Below, in pieces: positions 59,624 through 64,000 of a stretch of 64,000 nucleotides of DNA. Within the stretch, counting starts at the first letter, position 1. Each line of letters begins with the position of its first letter. The notes beneath the pieces are model-generated. The model did no database searches and was not told the origin of the DNA. It was given only the letters and a program-made list of their open reading frames with translations. A program made the translations under genes and the position numbers. Source of the DNA: Umbelopsis ramanniana AG (Eukaryota > Mucoromycota > Umbelopsidomycetes > Umbelopsidales > Umbelopsidaceae); contig NW_026252116.1 in assembly GCF_025399195.1 (NCBI RefSeq), forward strand, positions 62,001-126,000, given 5' to 3'.

Positions 59624-60758
59624 ATGACATTGGCAGCTGTTGCTCAATTTTGCGCTAATGAGGTGCTCTCACGAAACAGACAAATTTGCGTGGAACTCAT
59701 TCGGCGTGCCGCGGCGGGGAATGCAAAGGTATATAAGTTTGAACCGTGATAAGGGGCGTTCTGAATTGGCGACTAATACCCAGACATTTGTCTCCGTCTT
59801 TTTCAGGCTGTTTTTCTTCCTGAGGCATCTGATTTCATTGGCAAAGACAAGAATGAAGTACTACGTTTGACGAGCGAAGCGGAAGAGCCGTTCATCAACG
59901 GCATTTGTCAGGCCGCTAAGCAGAATGATATTTGGGTATCGGTTGGTCTTCACGGCAAGGTAATGAATGACAGCATTTGGAAACTATGGACCCCTTTGCC
60001 AAATCTGGCTATCTTTTATTAAATGCTATCCTATAGTCTTCAGAAGCCCGCGTTTATAACAGCCACATCCTAGTTTCTCCAGAAGGTCAAATTGCAGCTA
60101 ATTATAGGAAGATACATCTCTTTGATGTTGATATCAAGGGTGGAGCCAGGTTGATGGAGTCAGAGGGAACAATACCAGGGACACAACTAGGAAATCCAGT
60201 GCAGACTTCTATTGGAAAGATTGGCCTGCAAACTTGCTACGATCTTCGATTTGCGGAGCTTTCTATTATTCAACGCGCTCGTGGCGCTGATATTTTAACC
60301 TATCCAAGTGCGTTTACAGTCAAAACAGGTTATGCTCATTGGGGTACGTTTGCGTTGTGGAGTTTACTTTTTTCGCTTGAAGGAAAATCTTACACCGTAC
60401 TTCATCCATTAGCATCACTGTTGCGTGCAAGAGCGATCGAAACCCAAACATATGTAATAGCAGCAGCACAGGCGGGTCAACATAATGAGTCCAGAGCAAG
60501 TTACGGACATGCAATGGTAAGAGGAGGCGAACATTTTCATATAGTTTAAGGAAGCTCTGATCTTTTCCTCACTTATCCATCCTCCTATTTTTATAGATTG
60601 TTGATCCATGGGGTGAGATTGTAGCTCATTGTGACAGTGGTGAAAGCGAACCAACACTGGCATTCGCAGATATTGATCTGAAGTACATGAACAGTATCCG
60701 ACAGCAAATGCCTGTCATGGAGCAGCGCCGCAATGACTTGTATCCCACGTTAAAATAA
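59624..60758 (+). CDS. Nitrilase-superfamily amidase, Nit1 type (deaminated glutathione amidase)
   Basis: Five exons (59624-59728, 59807-59959, 60037-60343, 60413-60516, 60597-60758) give 276 residues. The Glu-Lys-Cys catalytic triad is visible: Glu in VFLPEASDFI, Lys in NYRKIHLFDVDI and Cys in LQTCYDLRFAEL. Other family blocks are ILTYPSAFTVKTGYAHW, LLRARAIETQTYVIAAAQAG and HAMIVDPWGEIVA. Closest in pattern to Nit1/NIT2-type enzymes that hydrolyse deaminated glutathione, a metabolite-repair step in cytosol or mitochondria. No Fhit domain is fused. The substrate is inferred from family only. Confidence 0.92.
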
Positions 60759-60974
60759 TACATTTTTGTTTTCATATGGCAATCACACATTGAGAAATGC
60801 TAGACAAACGCTTTTCACATCTATTTATTACTATCGACGTAAACTTTTAAATTCTTATAATGCCATATGACGAAAATATAGCTCACTGTCCAGATCGAAA
60901 TAAGCAGTGAAAACAGAGGAACGAAACAAGTGATAAAAAAAAAAAAGGAATGGGAACAAAACTTGATATCTGAT

Positions 60975-63207
60975 TTACGCAGTTGCAGGTCGACCAGCAC
61001 CACATCGGAAGCATTGATATCTGGAAGCGAAATTATGTAAAGAACATGAAGGACTGTTGCGACGAAAATACGAGATTAGCATATGCAATGGAATGATTTG
61101 AATATAGTCGTATTTCACTTACCACATCCAATCGCCGGGTCTGAAGGGAGCGCTGACAGGTTTACCACCGCCACCACCCTGATGACCACCACCGCCATAC
61201 CCATAACCATGACCACTTCCGCCTCCGCTGTTGTTGCCAACGCCGCCGCTACCAGCACCACCACCGCCGTAATAGCTAGGAGAATCGTAACTTCCGCTGC
61301 CGCCATGACCACCGTGACCACCACTGGAACCATATCCGGTAGAATCGTATCCATAACCACCACCGCCGCCGCCACCTATACTTGCACCACTTGGTCCACC
61401 ACTTGGGCCTCCATAGTTGCCATGCTGTTGCGGAGGATTAGGACAAGGCGTATGACATCTAAAGCAGCTGGTTCGCGACGCAAAATTTTGAAACTGACAA
61501 GATTGATTCGGACAAATCCAGTCTCCCGGTCGAAAACTTGGCGGTGGTCTACCTCCACCAGTCGCCCTACCACCGCCATATCCCCCATATGAATCCTGAC
61601 TATGATAGCTTGCAGCAGGCTGACTTGGCGCACCTCCAGGTCTCTGAGAATTGCATTTGAAGCATTGCTGACGAGATGCATAATTATGAAATCCACAAGA
61701 AGGATTAGGGCACATCCAGTCACCTGGATTGACGTTGGACGGCAGAGGGGCAGGTACAGCTGGTCCAGAGGAAGCATTAGGATTTTCAGCGTTGCACTTG
61801 AAGCAATGACGTCTTGAAGCGAAGTTGTGGAAGTAACAGTTGGGACAATCCCAGTCCCCAGGTCGATGAGATGTACGGCCTTTGCTGACCATCAAAGGGA
61901 ATGGTACCAAGATAGTTCCAGCTGCTTCAATAACCCTGTCACTGCTTGGACTGACTTCTATTGTTTTGTTGCCAAGTGACCGACCATTCAAACTAAGTGC
62001 TCGCATAGCATCGCCATGAGTAGCAAATAAAATAAAGCCAGTTCCACTTGTCTTTGTGTTTTCAGTAGGTCTGATCATCCACATAATGGTTGGTCTCAAG
62101 CCAGATGCCGAGAACCATGCTTCAAGTTCGCCTTGAGTAATTTCCACAGGTAAACCAGCGAGATGAATGACCTTTGATTCTTCCTTCTTGAACTGCATAT
62201 GGTCTGCATTCGTGTCAATCGGATGAACGAATATATCACTATGGTTAGAACTACAGAAATAGCGAATAATTTCCACCATGGTCAAACAATCATCCAAGGC
62301 TGAACGCTCGTTGGTGGGACGCTTAATTTGGAACGTTTCGCACATTTCGCTCAAAGACACAACCGGTAAACTCTTGTCAGGATGATGAAGCTGCCAACGA
62401 AGGTATTCTTGCTTTAGGTCGAACATGCAACAGTAAGCCAAGTAGTCTGGTAATTCAATGCTTTTGTCACGAGATTCTCTGGGTAACTGGATGCGCAAAT
62501 CCCACGCACCATGCGTAACAAATGCAAACGTAAGTCCCTTCCCATCTATTTCGGTTGTCACATACTGGTCCAGCTGTCGAACTGCATCTCTCAAGCTGCC
62601 AGCATTATCTAGTTTATCCCATGTAATCCCAGTAACTTCCGTACAAAATGGCGTCAGAGTCGTCCTTTCTGGGCGTACGTAAATCTGTTCCTTGTGAATC
62701 ACTGTCAATTTTGACGCGTCCAAAACAATGTATGAGAATTCTATAAAGCTCAATATTAGTCACTGCTACACTTTTACTTGGAGGTTAAATGCTTTGCAAA
62801 TATACATTACCTATAATTTCTGAGTTTTCTTTGGTAACTTGAACAGAGGCCGGATTACTTGGATTATCATCACAGGTAGCTTCAAACTCTAGAACTATCA
62901 AGCGATCGTAAGGTATGTTTGTAGGTTCCTTTCGCGAATACTCTGTCTCTTCTTGTTCTTCCTCTTTATCAGCATTTGAATCTCCATCACGTTGTTGATC
63001 AGAACCTGCCAGCTCTGGTGTCGCTTGATCTGGTTGATGACCAACCGTAGTATCAGACTGAGAGTGTTGCGGTGGTGAATCTTGATTTGGCGACTTGCCA
63101 TTGGTGGCCACAAGAGTCTCTTCTGTCAACTGTCTTTTGCTGTCGTTTCCAACAGTTTCATCGCCTACAACTTCGTCAATTTTGCGTTTGCGTTCTTCTG
63201 GTTCCAT
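60975..63207 (-). CDS. Nrp1-like RNA-binding protein: exonuclease-like, RRM and four RanBP2 zinc fingers
   Basis: Three exons (63207 to about 62810, about 62740 to 61123, 61053-60975). After an acidic N-terminus comes a DEDDh-type exonuclease-like domain (LIVLEFEATCDDN near residue 107, THGAWDLRIQL, then RSALDDCLTMVEI). An RRM follows (VIHLAGLPVEITQGELEAWF, then TGFILFATHGDAMRALS). Then come RanBP2-type zinc fingers of the form PGDWxCPx2-4Cx3NxAxRx2CFxC: three complete in exon 2 and a fourth that forms only if the last intron ends at 61054. A long Gly-rich (GGYG/GGSG) region separates fingers 3 and 4. Fungal Nrp1-type proteins share RRM and these fingers. The exonuclease core has Glu for the first Asp and Arg for His, so activity is doubtful. 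Probably an RNP or stress-granule protein. Confidence 0.85.
61150..61425 (-). repeat. Low-complexity Gly-rich coding repeat
   Basis: CCACCGCCGCCA-like triplets on the plus strand encode GGGG, GGYG and GGSG runs within the Nrp1-like gene. This is a typical disordered RNA-binding and phase-separation-prone segment. Confidence 0.8.
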
Positions 63208-64000
63208 CGTGATTCGTGTTTGGAGAAAAGATATGGTCCAAGTGAAATCTGTGTTATTGGACTGCCAAAACCCACGAGTCACGTGATATATTTCTCCTTT
63301 TTTGCTTTTGACGTATTCACCTCTTTGAATCGTTTTAAAATGTGAAAATAAACTAAAATCCTTTGAATTCTACATAATATACAAAAATGGAATGCTCAGA
63401 ATCTCAATGAATTTTATATTTAAAAGTAGTGTACGATAAGAGTCGAATATTGGCCATAATACCGGAGGATATACACCTTGCTAAAAGCTTTTTCTATTCA
63501 CCAGGGGCACATCCCCACTCCACGGGATCTTTCTGTAGATAGGAAGATAACGAAAGAATAGATATTTTCACTATCAAATGGTCTTATAACTGTAAGGTTT
63601 ATATCCCCCTTCGCGAATCGCCTATAAAGGATTTAACCGCGATTGCTTTTTTCTTCAATTATTTCGCACATGTAGCCTATGGTATATTGCAGAAACTAAA
63701 TACTTCTTCAATTGTTTGCTATAGAAAGTGACATTAACGCTGAATAGAATATAGTAAATGATTTGATCGTGAGGTGCCTTACCTCAGAGTAAATGCACAA
63801 AGAGGATTGGTATTAAAAATAATACCAATGTACATACCCATGCGCACAATTCTTGTTAATAAATTTTACAGCTCTTTGGGTTAGCGTTCATTTCTAAGAA
63901 CAGTCAACTATGTACATTTTGCAGACATAATATTACTTCTCTCGTATCTGCCAGATCAAAGAGACATAACATGATATTTGACCGATTTATATAAAAAACG
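63208..64000. other. Right-edge intergenic sequence
   Basis: About 790 AT-rich bases upstream of the Nrp1-like gene, to the window edge. I see no supported gene or RNA feature. Confidence 0.5.

Noticed and set aside
61083-61592. 169-codon plus-strand frame rich in Thr and Ala
   Set aside because: It is the reverse of the Gly-rich zinc-finger gene; low complexity keeps all frames open.

Overview
This window is nuclear DNA of a filamentous fungus. Genes are dense and mostly split by short GT-AG introns (about 50-100 bases). The markers are fungal: a chitin synthase with a myosin-like head, a Boi/Pob1-type scaffold, HIR, SAGA and Mediator subunits, and a mitochondrial aspartyl-tRNA synthetase. 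Moderate-to-low GC, a BORC-type subunit, a CIA30 assembly factor, PEX7 and a heterotrimeric G-beta together suggest an early-diverging lineage, probably Mucoromycota. That placement is an inference from gene content; no rRNA or species marker is present. I recognised no tRNA, rRNA, transposon or CRISPR array. One run of 110 Ns (31190-31299) is an assembly gap inside a tandem repeat.

Layout, left to right. 1-6136 (-): HIR3/CABIN1 histone chaperone subunit, cut by the left edge. 6657-7138 (-): Gag1-like clamp protein. 7542-8767 (+): PEX7. 8939-9445 (-): BORCS6-like protein. 9823-11894 (+): Baeyer-Villiger-type flavin monooxygenase. 12032-13072 (-): membrane-anchored Ubl-BAG cochaperone, back to back with 13074-13986 (+): CIA30. 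14391-14887 (+): tubulin cofactor A. 15061-21165 (+): myosin-like chitin synthase. 21637-23089 (+): SAM methyltransferase. 24254-24541 (+): small mitochondrial-looking protein. 25392-28669 (+): SH3-SAM-PH-CH polarity scaffold. 29511-32874 (-): modular cysteine-rich and Ser/Thr-rich secreted protein. 35492-37727 (+): mitochondrial AspRS. 37815-41183 (-): CHL1/DDX11 helicase. 41352-41843 (-): PPxY tail-anchored protein. 42859-43915 (+): Rab11/Ypt31 GTPase. 44059-44968 (+): O-methyltransferase. 45097-46161 (-): MED7. 46751-47332 (+): F-box-like protein. 47676-50174 (+): 3'-5' exonuclease-fold protein. 50547-52424 (-): RPC4. 52585-54049 (+): SGF29. 54679-56078 (-): G-beta. 56949-59387 (+): Myb/SANT protein. 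59624-60758 (+): nitrilase (Nit1 type). 60975-63207 (-): exonuclease-RRM-RanBP2 zinc-finger protein.

Most genes are ordinary housekeeping genes, and there is no operon or biosynthetic cluster. Two loose themes are visible. One is transcription and chromatin (HIR3, MED7, RPC4, SGF29, CHL1, Myb). The other is polarised growth and the cell surface (chitin synthase, Boi-like scaffold, Rab11, the secreted modular protein). The least ordinary items are the secreted protein built from one-exon cysteine modules plus a 43-residue repeat; the exonuclease protein with a UIM and an apparently dead second exonuclease copy; a second protein whose DEDDh exonuclease has lost key residues; the chitin synthase motor with an altered switch I/II pair; and the PPxY tail-anchored protein. 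Exon joins were worked out by eye from splice signals and reading frame, so single boundaries may be off.
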